DNA from: Thermoplasmata archaeon
GTDB taxonomy: Archaea; Thermoplasmatota; Thermoplasmata; Lutacidiplasmatales; SKW197
NCBI GenBank assembly: GCA_026414225.1
Contig: JAOAJK010000003.1
Span: 62,001 to 126,000, forward strand
Length of the DNA stretch: 64,000 nt
Direction of reading: 5' to 3'
This document shows, piece after piece, positions 9,262-19,281 of this stretch (positions are counted from its first letter, which is position 1; every line of letters begins with the position of its first letter). Made by a program: the position numbers and the translations under genes. Under the pieces are notes generated by a model. The model was not told where the DNA came from. It saw only the letters and a program-made list of their open reading frames with translations, and did not search any database.

Positions 9262-11178
9262 ATGGATGCCTCCTCAGAAACCCCCGACATGCGGATTTCC
9301 GCAATAAGGGCAAAGTATCCGGACAAATTCATGCCTGAAGAGCAGATTTTCAGCAAAATAAATCGAGGGGATAGAATCTTCATCGGCACCGGCTGCGGGG
9401 AACCGGAGTATCTTGTTTCCCAGCTTGCCCGATACATAGAGAACCACCCGAAAGCATTTTTTGATGCGGAGGTCTTTCATCTCTGGACTCTCGGGGTTGC
9501 ACCCTACGCAGAGGAAAAATTCAAATCCAACTTCCGCCATAACTCTTTCTTCATCGGAAACCACACAAGAGAGGCAGTCAACGCGGGCAACGCAGATTAC
9601 ACGCCAATATTTATCTCTCAAATTCCAGAGCTGCTCAGAAAAAGATTCATCCCGATAGATGTAGCAATCGTCCAGGTCTCGCCGCCTGACAAACATGGTT
9701 ATGTGAGCCTGGGAATCAGCGTGGATATCACAAAGGCGGCGGTTGAAAGTGCGGACCTTGTTATTGCCCAGATGAACAGCCACATGCCGAGAACCCATGG
9801 TGACACATTCATTCATGTTGAAGATATCGATTGCATTGTTTCCCACGATGAACCATTGCTGGAGTATGAGGTAAAAGTGCCTGACGAAATAAGCATGCAG
9901 ATTGGAAAATATGTTTCTAAAATAGTCCAGGATGGGGATACAATCCAGGTTGGCTATGGAAGCATTCCCAACGCTATCATCGCCCATTTAAAAAATAAGA
10001 AGCATCTCGGCGTCCACACAGAGCTACTTACAGATGGAATTGTGGAACTGATGAAGGAAGGGGTTGTTGATAACACCAGAAAGACAGTTGATAGAAACAA
10101 AACGGTTGCCAGCTTCTGCATGGGAACAAAGGAAACCTACCATTATATCCATGATAATCCGGCAGTTGAATTAAAGCCAGTGGATTATACAAATAACCTG
10201 CTTGTAATTTCCCAGCAGAGAAACATGGTCGCAATCAACAGTGCACTCCAGATTGACCTCACGGGACAGGTAACTGCAGAGAGCATCGGAAAAATGTTTT
10301 ACAGTGGCATCGGCGGCAGTGCAGATTTCATGAGGGGTTCGATTCTTGCCCCGGGCGGGAGGTCCATACTGGTAATGCAGTCCACGGCAAAACAGGGGGA
10401 AGTATCGAGAATTGTGCCGGTGCTGGAAGAAGGGACTGGGATTACACTTACCCGCGGCGACATCCACTATGTTGTGACTGAATATGGAATCGCTTACCTG
10501 CATGGAAGAAATATCCGGGAGAGGGCGATGGCACTCATTTCCATTGCCCATCCAAAGTTCCGTCCATGGCTCCTCGAGGAAGCAAAAAAGCTCAGTTTCA
10601 TTTATAAAGATCAGGCATTTATTCCGGGCGAGAAGGGGCAATATCCCGAACATTTGGAGGCCTACAGAACTACCAGGTCAGGCCTGAAAATAATGCTCCG
10701 CCCAGTTAAACTCACCGATGAACCGCTTCTCAAGGACTTCTTCTACTCACTTTCGGATGCGTCGCTTTACAAGAGGTTTATGAGCGTGAGAAAGGATATG
10801 CCCCATGAACGGCTCCAGGAGTTTGTGGTGATCGACTACAAGAAGGAGATGGTCATTCTGGCAACTGTCAATTATGGCGAGAGAGAGGAAATAGTGGGTG
10901 TGGGACAGTATGGGATTGAAGAAGACACAAACACCGCGGAGGTTGCACTGGTTGTGAGGGATGATTACCAGAACAAGGGTGTGGGATGGGAATTACTTTC
11001 CTACCTGACATACCTTGCAAAAACCCATGGTCTCACGGGATTTACCGCTGAAGTATTTGCAGACAATCGACCGATGCTCCACCTGTTTGAGAAGGCAGGT
11101 TTCAACATTGAAAAGAGAATGTCTGAAGGTGTCTATCACCTGAAGATGCTCTTCAAGGAGGATCGTCATGCCAGATAA
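9262..11178 (+). CDS. acetyl-CoA hydrolase/CoA-transferase fused to C-terminal GNAT acetyltransferase domain
   Basis: 638 aa; GDRIFIGTGCGEPEYLVSQLARY... and GIAYLHGRNIRERAMALISIAHPKFR (CoA-transferase), then LRPVKLTDEPLLKDFFYSLSD...VVRDDYQNKGVGWELLSYLTYLAK (GNAT). Confidence 0.92.
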   Translation: MDASSETPDMRISAIRAKYPDKFMPEEQIFSKINRGDRIFIGTGCGEPEYLVSQLARYIENHPKAFFDAEVFHLWTLGVAPYAEEKFKSNFRHNSFFIGNHTREAVNAGNADYTPIFISQIPELLRKRFIPIDVAIVQVSPPDKHGYVSLGISVDITKAAVESADLVIAQMNSHMPRTHGDTFIHVEDIDCIVSHDEPLLEYEVKVPDEISMQIGKYVSKIVQDGDTIQVGYGSIPNAIIAHLKNKKHLGVHTELLTDGIVELMKEGVVDNTRKTVDRNKTVASFCMGTKETYHYIHDNPAVELKPVDYTNNLLVISQQRNMVAINSALQIDLTGQVTAESIGKMFYSGIGGSADFMRGSILAPGGRSILVMQSTAKQGEVSRIVPVLEEGTGITLTRGDIHYVVTEYGIAYLHGRNIRERAMALISIAHPKFRPWLLEEAKKLSFIYKDQAFIPGEKGQYPEHLEAYRTTRSGLKIMLRPVKLTDEPLLKDFFYSLSDASLYKRFMSVRKDMPHERLQEFVVIDYKKEMVILATVNYGEREEIVGVGQYGIEEDTNTAEVALVVRDDYQNKGVGWELLSYLTYLAKTHGLTGFTAEVFADNRPMLHLFEKAGFNIEKRMSEGVYHLKMLFKEDRHAR

Positions 11179-13294
11179 CAAACCAGATATAACCTCCCTG
11201 TTCGAGCCAAAGAGTGTTGCCATCGTGGGGGCCTCTCACGAACCGAGTAAAATTGGATATAAAATCCTGGAGAATGTGATAAGGGGTGGATACTCCGGCA
11301 AAGTTTATCCGGTTAACCCAAAGGGTGGCGAGATTCTCGGATACAGGGTTTATAAAAGCATACTGGAAATAGAAGATGCTATAGACCTCGCATGTATCTC
11401 GATCCCGGCCCCTTTTGTTTTTGAGGCGGTGCAGCAGTGTGCATCCCGAGGGGTTAAATATCTGGCGATAATCACATCCGGGTTTTCCGAAGTGGGGAAT
11501 ATTTCCGAAGAAAGAAGGATTGTGGAGTTTGCGAGGGCACATGGAATGCGAGTTCTCGGACCCAACATTTTCGGAATATATTCTGCCAACGCATCCCTCA
11601 ACGCTACCTTTGGTCCTGCCCAGATAAGAAAGGGAAATGTGGGAATAATCACCCAGAGTGGCGCCCTTGGAATCGCGATGATGGGTAAAACCCAGTCCGA
11701 AAACATCGGACTTTCTGCAATAATCTCCATCGGGAATAAGTCAGACATCGACGAAACCGACCTTCTGGAATATCTCGGTTCAGAACAGAATACAAGGGTA
11801 ATTCTGATGTATATTGAAGGGGTCAAAAATGGTGAGAAACTTGTAGATGCACTTAAAAAAATTACAAAAACTAAGACGGTAATTGTAATAAAGTCAGGCA
11901 GGTCAAGGAGGGGTGCGATTGCGGCCGCATCCCACACGGGCTCGCTCGCAGGGGAGGACAATGTCTTCTCTGATATAATGCGGCAGTGCGGGGTAATCAG
12001 ATGTGAGACAATTTCCGAGGCATTGAACCTCAGCAAGACGGTACCCGAGCTAGCTCTTCCTTCCGGAGAGAACACGGTTATCATCACGAACGGTGGAGGC
12101 GTAGGAGTCCTGGCAGCGGATGCTTCTGAAAAATACGGAGTAAACCTCTATAGCGATTACCCGAAGCTGAAATCTCTTTTCCAGGATTGCGTCCCCCAAT
12201 TCGGTTCTACGAAAAACCCTGTTGATCTGACAGGGCAGGCGACGATTCAGAACTACAGAGATGCTTTGAAAAAAGCACTAGAGGCAGACGAGATTTCCTC
12301 GGTAATCTGCGTGGCATGCGAAACTGCATTGTTTGATGTGGAGGGTTATGCGGATTTGATAAAGAACTCCTTTGACCAGTACAGGCATAAAAAACCGATA
12401 GTATTTTCCCTGTTTGGCGGAAAAAAAGCTGATGAGTGCATAGCGATTCTGAGAAAGGATGGAATTCCAGTGTTCCATGATGTCTATGATGCGGTGTTCT
12501 GCCTTGGCGGGCTTTACAGGCAACTCGGGAACCTGAAAAAACCCCAGTCCGCTGAGAGAGAAGTGATGGTTGATAAAGCCAGAATTCAGGAAATAATTGA
12601 AATTGCCAGGAGGGACGGTCGCAGGTTCCTGTTATCCGCGGAAGCCCATGCAATCCTCGAGGCCGCCGGGATTCCTGCACCGGAAAGCAGAATTGCACGG
12701 AATCTCGAGGAGGCGGTTGCCTTTGCGGAGGAGATAGGGTATCCAGTTGTGCTGAAAGTGGTTTCAAAACAAATAATACATAAAAGCGATGTGGGTGGTG
12801 TGGCTCTAGACATCCTCAACAAAGAGGAGGTGATTGATGCCTACCAGTCAATCATAAACAGCTGCAGGCAGCACATGCCTGATGCGCACATAGAGGGTGT
12901 GGAAATCTGTGAAATGGTGGAACCTGGCATTGAGGTAATTGTAGGTGCGAGAATCGACCCGAGTTTTGGTCCTGTGGTGATGTTCGGGCTTGGCGGAATT
13001 TATGTTGAGGTAATGAAAGATGTGGCCTTCCGTGCAGCACCCGTTACACCAGGCGAGGCAGTTGAAATGATAAGCGAGGTGAAAGGGTACCCACTGCTTC
13101 TCGGTGTCAGGGGTGAAAAGAAAAAGGATATAAACAGCATTGTTGATTGCATCCTCAAAATGGGTATGATTATAAACGAATGCAGGGAAATTTCCGATAT
13201 CGAGATAAATCCTCTCGTGGTTTATGATGATGGAGAAGGGGCGAGGGCGGTGGATGCTAGAATAATTCTCAGCAATAAGGAGGTAAAAAAATGA
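11168..13294 (+). CDS. ADP-forming acetate/acyl-CoA ligase (ACD), alpha and beta domains fused
   Basis: 708 aa; LFEPKSVAIVGASHEPSKIGYKI, GIITQSGALG, AASHTGSLAGED (phospho-His segment), ATP-grasp C-terminus GYPVVLKVVSKQIIHKSDVGGVALD. Confidence 0.93.
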   Translation: MPDNKPDITSLFEPKSVAIVGASHEPSKIGYKILENVIRGGYSGKVYPVNPKGGEILGYRVYKSILEIEDAIDLACISIPAPFVFEAVQQCASRGVKYLAIITSGFSEVGNISEERRIVEFARAHGMRVLGPNIFGIYSANASLNATFGPAQIRKGNVGIITQSGALGIAMMGKTQSENIGLSAIISIGNKSDIDETDLLEYLGSEQNTRVILMYIEGVKNGEKLVDALKKITKTKTVIVIKSGRSRRGAIAAASHTGSLAGEDNVFSDIMRQCGVIRCETISEALNLSKTVPELALPSGENTVIITNGGGVGVLAADASEKYGVNLYSDYPKLKSLFQDCVPQFGSTKNPVDLTGQATIQNYRDALKKALEADEISSVICVACETALFDVEGYADLIKNSFDQYRHKKPIVFSLFGGKKADECIAILRKDGIPVFHDVYDAVFCLGGLYRQLGNLKKPQSAEREVMVDKARIQEIIEIARRDGRRFLLSAEAHAILEAAGIPAPESRIARNLEEAVAFAEEIGYPVVLKVVSKQIIHKSDVGGVALDILNKEEVIDAYQSIINSCRQHMPDAHIEGVEICEMVEPGIEVIVGARIDPSFGPVVMFGLGGIYVEVMKDVAFRAAPVTPGEAVEMISEVKGYPLLLGVRGEKKKDINSIVDCILKMGMIINECREISDIEINPLVVYDDGEGARAVDARIILSNKEVKK

Positions 13295-14328
13295 GCAGAA
13301 TCGTTTTCTCTTCGACCGAAAAAAGTGCAGGAAAGACGACTGTAATAATCGGGATATGGGCCAGCGCAGAAAAAAAATTCGGATACATGAAACCCCTTGG
13401 AGACCGGCTGGTTTACCAGCGGAAAAGATTGTGGGACTATGATGCCCACCTGCTCTGCAAGATTTTCAACATTCCCGATGAACCGGATACGATGAGTATC
13501 GGGTTTGAGCATGTGAAGTTAAGGTACATGTACAATGCAGAAACAACAGCCAGGCGGGTTCAAGAGATTGCCTTGAAAATTGAGAGGGAAAGAGGCGATG
13601 TATTTGTGGAAACAGGCAAGGACCTGGCTTTTGGGAGTTCTGTTCACATGGATGCAGTTTCCGTGGCTAAATACATAAATGGAAAGATGGTAGTTGTAGT
13701 CAGGGGAGACACTGACACAGTACTGGATTCCCTGGTTTTTATAAAAAAATATCTGCGCCTTGAGGGTGTGAAACTTGCAGGTGTTGTTGTGAATGGTGTG
13801 AAGAATACGGGAGAGTTCGTCGACACTAGCCAGAAGGTGCTAGAAGAAACGGGAATTCCGGTGCTCGGCGTGCTTCCCCATGTGGAGAGTTTGAGCGAGA
13901 CCTCCGTGAGGTATCTTGCGGACAGGCTGTTTGCAAAGGTGCTTTGTGGTGAAAATGCTCTGGATAAGCCAGTAAAGCGATACCTGATCGGAGCAATGTC
14001 CGCGAGCTCAGTTTACCAGCATCCGCTCATCAAGGAAAAATACAACATGCTGATTACGAGCGGTGATAGAACAGATATGATTATTGCTGGAATAGAAAAC
14101 AATGCCTCCTGCATTCTCCTCACGAATAACATTCTCCCGCCCTCCAACATAATCTCGCAAGCGAGTGTGGCGGATATACCCCTTCTGCTTGTTCCGTGGG
14201 ACACTTACACGGTGGCGGTGAAGATAGATAACATGGAACCCCTGCTCACAATAAATGAAAAATCCAAAATTGACCTTATAAAAGAAATCTGTTCAAAGCA
14301 CCTGAAAATCAGTGAAATTCTCTCTTAA
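13291..14328 (+). CDS. BioD-like/DRTGG-domain protein (phosphotransacetylase N-terminal-like, COG0857-type)
   Basis: MSRIVFSSTEKSAGKTTVIIGIW (P-loop), FVETGKDLAFGSSVHMDAVSVAKYI; DRTGG-like C-terminal half. ATGA overlap with upstream gene. Confidence 0.82.
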   Translation: MSRIVFSSTEKSAGKTTVIIGIWASAEKKFGYMKPLGDRLVYQRKRLWDYDAHLLCKIFNIPDEPDTMSIGFEHVKLRYMYNAETTARRVQEIALKIERERGDVFVETGKDLAFGSSVHMDAVSVAKYINGKMVVVVRGDTDTVLDSLVFIKKYLRLEGVKLAGVVVNGVKNTGEFVDTSQKVLEETGIPVLGVLPHVESLSETSVRYLADRLFAKVLCGENALDKPVKRYLIGAMSASSVYQHPLIKEKYNMLITSGDRTDMIIAGIENNASCILLTNNILPPSNIISQASVADIPLLLVPWDTYTVAVKIDNMEPLLTINEKSKIDLIKEICSKHLKISEILS

Positions 14329-16409
14329 TCGGTTTTAAGGACTTCCAACTCCCTCTCCAGGATTTTGGTTTCCTGCTCCTTCAGGGTGCTTTCTCCGAGC
14401 GAGATTAAGAACATTCCCTCGGTTTCAGCCACCATGTCAACTATCTTCCTTATGAACTTTACCACCGCATCAAACCCGTTCGCACTTACCAGAAATTCTA
14501 TGCCATCGAGGGCAATTACGGTGTTCGGGTGAGCGTTCAGTTTCTCTTCAACCGCATAAACAATCTTTTCCAGCGAGTGGCCTATCGTCTCCGCGGTGCT
14601 CTCCTTCTCTGTGAGCCAGTATATTGATGCCTTCTGCAATTTCTCATGCTTTTCGGTAATTCTCTTCGGACTTATCCTGCTGAAAATCATGGACTCATAA
14701 CCCATCTCATGCATTGTCATGACAATCTGGAATACGATGTTTGGTCTTGTTTCCTCAACCAGGTAACTGTGGCCTTTCTGGACATTGTATTTCAATTTTC
14801 CTTTTGTTCCGTATTTATCTGTGTGCTCCTTCAGTGCTTCCTTTACGAGTGCCAGGTCAATTCCCATGTTGCTTATTGACGCGAGGGCAAAGATCCGGTT
14901 GAGGATTATTGAGAGTTCATTCACCGAAAGATTTATCCCAGCTATGTAGTTAATCACCGCCGGCTCAAGCGTGATTCCGTGCTCCTGGGCGTACCTCTTA
15001 AGAATTTCCTTCTTTGTTTCAAAGTCCGGCTCCGAGATGTTAACCAGGAGCCCGCTCGTGAAGCATACAAGAAGTTCGGTTTCAAGTTTTGGAATTTCCG
15101 TCGGTGAGATCTTGGAACCTATCACAACCTGCTTCTCCTCCTTCACGAATCTGATAAGCACCCCTGCTAGCAATTTCTGGAGTTCATCCTTTCCCGCAAT
15201 TTCCTCAAAATTGTCTATGAAAATGGATTCTGCGGTCACTAATCTGGCAACCAAGTTGCTTTGTTTGTCCCTGTATTTCTCAAATACAGTCAAAAGGATG
15301 GGGATATTTGTAAACACGATTCTTTTCCCAGAAAGGGCTCCCTTCTGCAGATTTCCAGCAATTGCATTCAGAAGATGGGTTTTACCGCTCCCCTCGGGCC
15401 CAAATATGAACACAGGATTGTAAAGTTTACCTGGGTACTTGGAAATTCCATGGGCAACAGCATAAGCGAATCTATTGGAGGCACCCACTATAAAATTCCT
15501 CATGCTGAGATTCTCCACAACCTTTCCAAAGGTTTCGTCCTCTGCACTGCATTTCACGCACTGCCGGTCCTTGTCAAGCGGGCTCCCACATCTGGGACAG
15601 AATGGTTCTGGATTTTCTTCCGCCTTTGCCTTGTGCTGGATAATGAGATTATAAACCGCAGCTTCCTTCTTTTTCCTCTCCTCTTCCTCCCTTTGCCTGG
15701 TTATTATTTCCTCAAGTTCCCTGAGATGCTTTACTTCCAGTTCAATTGCCTCTGGCGTTTTTTCCTGTTCCACTCTCTGCCTTAAAGAAGAATACAGCTT
15801 CCGGCTCTCCTCTACCCCTTTCTTTTTTTCCAGTGCATCTTTAAGTTTTGATACCAAATCAGGGAATCTTTCATTTGCCTCAGGATGTTCTTTGATAAAC
15901 TTGTTGAACTCCTCGCTAAGACGGATGAATTCCTCGAACTCGGACAGTATCTTCTCCGCAGATTGTTTATCTTTGAGGGCAATTTTTTCTATCTCGGAGG
16001 TGTCAATTCCCTTGCTGGTCAGCACACGGATTCTGACATCTATCTCACTTTCCTTTTTAATCTCGGTTTTCCCTTCTAGTAAGTTCCGGATTGCCTGCTC
16101 TACCTCTTCAATCCTCACCTGCCCGTGAAGTGTCATCAATGCCTTCGGGTTTTTCGAGAGTTGCCAGATTTTCTTGGATGCTTTCTCGCCCGCGTCCCTT
16201 GCACTTGCGGAAAAATAGAAGGTATCGGTAATCTGCCCTGAATCCAGGAGCACAAAACCTGTTTCAGTTTCATTTTTGTCCAGAAGCGTGACTTCAATGT
16301 AACCCGTGAACTTATGCCTTTTCAACCCGAGGAGAAGATTTTTGAGGGCCTCTTCACTGCCAGCCATCTTTCGAAGCACAAGTCCTTGTGGAACTGTTGT
16401 CTCGTACAT
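14325..16409 (-). CDS. multidomain protein: N-terminal DUF4388/DUF2226-like region, coiled coil, zinc ribbon, DnaA-like AAA+ domain, C-terminal DUF835-like domain
   Basis: 694 aa; CPRCGSPLDKDRQCVKC; NFIVGASNRFAYAVAHGISKYPGKLYNPVFIFGPEGSGKTHLLNAIAGNL...ESIFIDNFEEIAGKDELQ (DnaA-like Walker A/B); C-term KGHSYLVEE...VIALDGIEFLVSANGFDAVVKFI (DUF835). Confidence 0.8.
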   Translation of the reverse strand: MYETTVPQGLVLRKMAGSEEALKNLLLGLKRHKFTGYIEVTLLDKNETETGFVLLDSGQITDTFYFSASARDAGEKASKKIWQLSKNPKALMTLHGQVRIEEVEQAIRNLLEGKTEIKKESEIDVRIRVLTSKGIDTSEIEKIALKDKQSAEKILSEFEEFIRLSEEFNKFIKEHPEANERFPDLVSKLKDALEKKKGVEESRKLYSSLRQRVEQEKTPEAIELEVKHLRELEEIITRQREEEERKKKEAAVYNLIIQHKAKAEENPEPFCPRCGSPLDKDRQCVKCSAEDETFGKVVENLSMRNFIVGASNRFAYAVAHGISKYPGKLYNPVFIFGPEGSGKTHLLNAIAGNLQKGALSGKRIVFTNIPILLTVFEKYRDKQSNLVARLVTAESIFIDNFEEIAGKDELQKLLAGVLIRFVKEEKQVVIGSKISPTEIPKLETELLVCFTSGLLVNISEPDFETKKEILKRYAQEHGITLEPAVINYIAGINLSVNELSIILNRIFALASISNMGIDLALVKEALKEHTDKYGTKGKLKYNVQKGHSYLVEETRPNIVFQIVMTMHEMGYESMIFSRISPKRITEKHEKLQKASIYWLTEKESTAETIGHSLEKIVYAVEEKLNAHPNTVIALDGIEFLVSANGFDAVVKFIRKIVDMVAETEGMFLISLGESTLKEQETKILERELEVLKTD

Positions 16410-16530
16410 TCTATGCGATGGCTGTATATGGATGAGGTTATTTATACCCTTTTATTCCGTCAGGAGGGGAGCGGAATTGTCAGGGACAAAAAACCCTTAA
16501 ATATGCTGAGAAGTTCCACTTTCTGAAACC

Positions 16531-19182
16531 ATGGATGCACGGCAATTCCCACCAGTCATGGTGGATAGGGAAAAAGAACTTGGGATTTTAAAGCAGGTGA
16601 TGAAGGACGCAGAAGAGGGTAGGGGAAACACTGTTCTGATAAGTGGCGATGTGGGAGTTGGAAAAACCCGGCTTGCCAGCGAATTCGCAGAGATGTGTCA
16701 AAAGGAGGGTTTTACCGTGCTTTCTTCAATATGCATTGGCAACAATGAACCCGCCTATCTGCCGGTGCTCTCAGCCCTTCAAACCTATGCAAAGAAAGTT
16801 CGTGAGCGGTCTGAGATGTATGTTCCCCTCGGGCTCGCCAGTTTTCAGAGCTTGGAAATTGAGGAACTGAATCCGGATACGATGGCAAGGGAAAGGACAA
16901 GGATGCTTGAACATCTCCTGCGTCAGTTCACTGGAATTTCAAGAAAACAGCCGGTGCTTTTTATGGTCGACGACCTGCATCTTGCGGACTCAGCTACCCT
17001 CTCATTTTTCCATTATCTTGGTAGAAACATCAAAACTGAGAAAATTATTGCTATCGCAACCTATGTGGAGGAGTATGCCCGCACTGAAACCATCTTTGCA
17101 AGCACAATGAGGAACATGAGCATCGAACGGTTGTGCACCGTGCTGAAACTTGAGGCCTTCAGCAGAAAAGAGATACAGCAGATCGTTGAACAACTCGGAC
17201 TTGCGCAGGTGGATGAGATTGCAAGATATGTTCATGACAGAACCTCGGGCAATCCCTTTTTCGTGATTGAGTTTTTAACAGCCATCCAGAGTTCAGGATT
17301 GAGTGACATCGAATCCATCAAAAGGATGGAGATGCCAGACACCGTAAAAGACCTTGTGAAGTACCGTTTTTCGGGATTGAGCGAAAAAGCGAGGAAGGTG
17401 CTCACCGCATGTGCCGTGCTGGGAAGGGTGTTTGAGTATGAAGTGCTGGATGAGCTTGCAGGGCTAAAGGAGGAGGAGTTGCTGGATGCCATTGAGGAAC
17501 TTATCTCCCAGAATTTTCTGGTAGAAACAGAGGAATTTGAGGAAGGTTACAAGTTTGTGAGCAACACTGCCCACGAAGTCATATATGAGGATATAACAGG
17601 CGCACGCAGAAGAATCATGCATCAGAAGGCTGCGGAGGTCCTTGAGAAGCTTCACGGAAGGGATGAGCAATTCTGGAGCGAAATAGCACGCCACTACAGG
17701 GCCTGCCACAACAAAACCAAATTTTTAGAGTATGCTGTGAAGGCGGGAAGGTGTGCAGCCCGAAGATTTGCGAACGCAGAGGCCGCAGAACTCTTTGAAA
17801 GTGCAATAGAAGTTCTGGGGGAAACGGAGGAAGAGGTGCAGCAGAAGGTTGAAATTCTGTGGGATCTGGCAGAAGTTCTGGAGCTGGATGGAAAATACGA
17901 TTTCGCACTGGAAGTGCTGAGAAAAAGGTTTGATTACACACTCCAGAGGAACCCTGTGGAGGCAGGGAAAACCTGCAGGAAACTATCTGAAATTTTCATA
18001 AGCAAGGGAGAATATGAGAGTGCTCTGAGAGAGGTGGAAAGGGCGGAGGAGCTGCTTACCGGAATCCCGGAAGCAAGGTTTGAGCTTGCAGGCGTGTGGA
18101 GTGCAAAGGGTTATGTGTACGAACGGAAGGGAGAATACAAGAGCGGAATAGAGTGGCAGATGAGAGCTCTGGCGGTCTTCGAAGAACTAAACGCACAGAA
18201 GGAGGTTGCAAATGCAAATCACAGAATCGGGGCAGGGCACTGGTACATTGGCGAATACGATAGTGCCCTGGAATTTTATCAGAGGGCACTCGAAATTCGT
18301 GAAAAGATCGGGGATGTAAGGGGGGTTGCCAATACCTACAACAACATTGGGGTGGTGTATTATAGCAAGGGGAATTACGAGAGAGCGATAGACTTCTACC
18401 ATAAGGGTGCCGAAATCCAGAATAAACTTGGAGATGTATTCGGTGTGGCAATGACTTATACCAACCTCGGACTGGTATATTCCAACAAAGGGGACTATGA
18501 TAAAGCGGTTGAGTATTACCTCAAAAGTTTAGAGATAGAGGAAAAAATCGGGGATTTGTGGGGTGTGGAATGGTCCTATCAAAATCTAGGTGTCATTTAC
18601 CGTGATAGAGGGGACCATCGGAAAGCCCTTGAATTTTATTCTAGAAGTTTAGCAATCGGCGAAGAAATAGGAGACATGAGGGGAATGGCATGGTCGTATG
18701 GAAACATCGGGAGCGAGTATCTTACCCTCGGACAATTTGACGATGCTCTCAAACTGTTGAAAAAAAGCTTGGAAATCGGAGAAAAAATAGACCAGAAGGA
18801 TATTGTCTGCATTGGCATGCTCACGATTGCTCTGGCTTACTGCAGAAAGGGTGAATTTGAGATATGCGAAGAGTATCTCGAGGAAGGAAAGGAGATTGCG
18901 GATGAACTGGATGCGAAAGATAAGATAGGGTATTATTACATCGTGAGGGGTGAGTGTCTTCTTAAGAAAGGTGCGGTAGCCGAGGGGATTGCCTCGCTCA
19001 GGACGGCAATTGCAATTTTAGAGGAGATGGGTGCCTACGACATCAGCTATTATGAGACCCTGTTTGAAATTGGAAAATGGACAAAGGATAAGCAGATAAT
19101 GGAGAAAGCCCTGGCTTTCTTTGAAAGGATAGGAAATGTTACCCTGATTGAGAAGGCAAGGAAAGAACTGGGAGGAGCATAA
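16531..19182 (+). CDS. large AAA/STAND-type ATPase with TPR repeats
   Basis: 883 aa; MVDREKELGILKQVMKDAEEGRGNTVLISGDVGVGKTRL, VLFMVDDLHLADSATLSFF; C-terminal tandem TPRs (GVANTYNNIGVVYYSKGNYERAIDFYHKG...). Confidence 0.9.
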   Translation: MDARQFPPVMVDREKELGILKQVMKDAEEGRGNTVLISGDVGVGKTRLASEFAEMCQKEGFTVLSSICIGNNEPAYLPVLSALQTYAKKVRERSEMYVPLGLASFQSLEIEELNPDTMARERTRMLEHLLRQFTGISRKQPVLFMVDDLHLADSATLSFFHYLGRNIKTEKIIAIATYVEEYARTETIFASTMRNMSIERLCTVLKLEAFSRKEIQQIVEQLGLAQVDEIARYVHDRTSGNPFFVIEFLTAIQSSGLSDIESIKRMEMPDTVKDLVKYRFSGLSEKARKVLTACAVLGRVFEYEVLDELAGLKEEELLDAIEELISQNFLVETEEFEEGYKFVSNTAHEVIYEDITGARRRIMHQKAAEVLEKLHGRDEQFWSEIARHYRACHNKTKFLEYAVKAGRCAARRFANAEAAELFESAIEVLGETEEEVQQKVEILWDLAEVLELDGKYDFALEVLRKRFDYTLQRNPVEAGKTCRKLSEIFISKGEYESALREVERAEELLTGIPEARFELAGVWSAKGYVYERKGEYKSGIEWQMRALAVFEELNAQKEVANANHRIGAGHWYIGEYDSALEFYQRALEIREKIGDVRGVANTYNNIGVVYYSKGNYERAIDFYHKGAEIQNKLGDVFGVAMTYTNLGLVYSNKGDYDKAVEYYLKSLEIEEKIGDLWGVEWSYQNLGVIYRDRGDHRKALEFYSRSLAIGEEIGDMRGMAWSYGNIGSEYLTLGQFDDALKLLKKSLEIGEKIDQKDIVCIGMLTIALAYCRKGEFEICEEYLEEGKEIADELDAKDKIGYYYIVRGECLLKKGAVAEGIASLRTAIAILEEMGAYDISYYETLFEIGKWTKDKQIMEKALAFFERIGNVTLIEKARKELGGA

Positions 19183-19240
19183 CCTTTTGCGGGCCCTCCC
19201 AACAACCCAATTTTTTACGCTTTGCATCTCGTTGGAAAAG

Positions 19241-19248
19241 TATATATC
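19241..19248 (+). promoter_or_regulatory. candidate archaeal TATA box upstream of sepF
   Basis: tatatatc about 34 bp upstream of the sepF start in an AT-rich intergenic gap. Confidence 0.45.
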
Positions 19249-19281
19249 ACACTATTTTAATAACCTCCTGAGGTGCATGAT

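Noticed and set aside
9274-9987. 237 aa minus-strand ORF
   Set aside because: Lies fully opposite the CoA-transferase domain; spurious antisense ORF.
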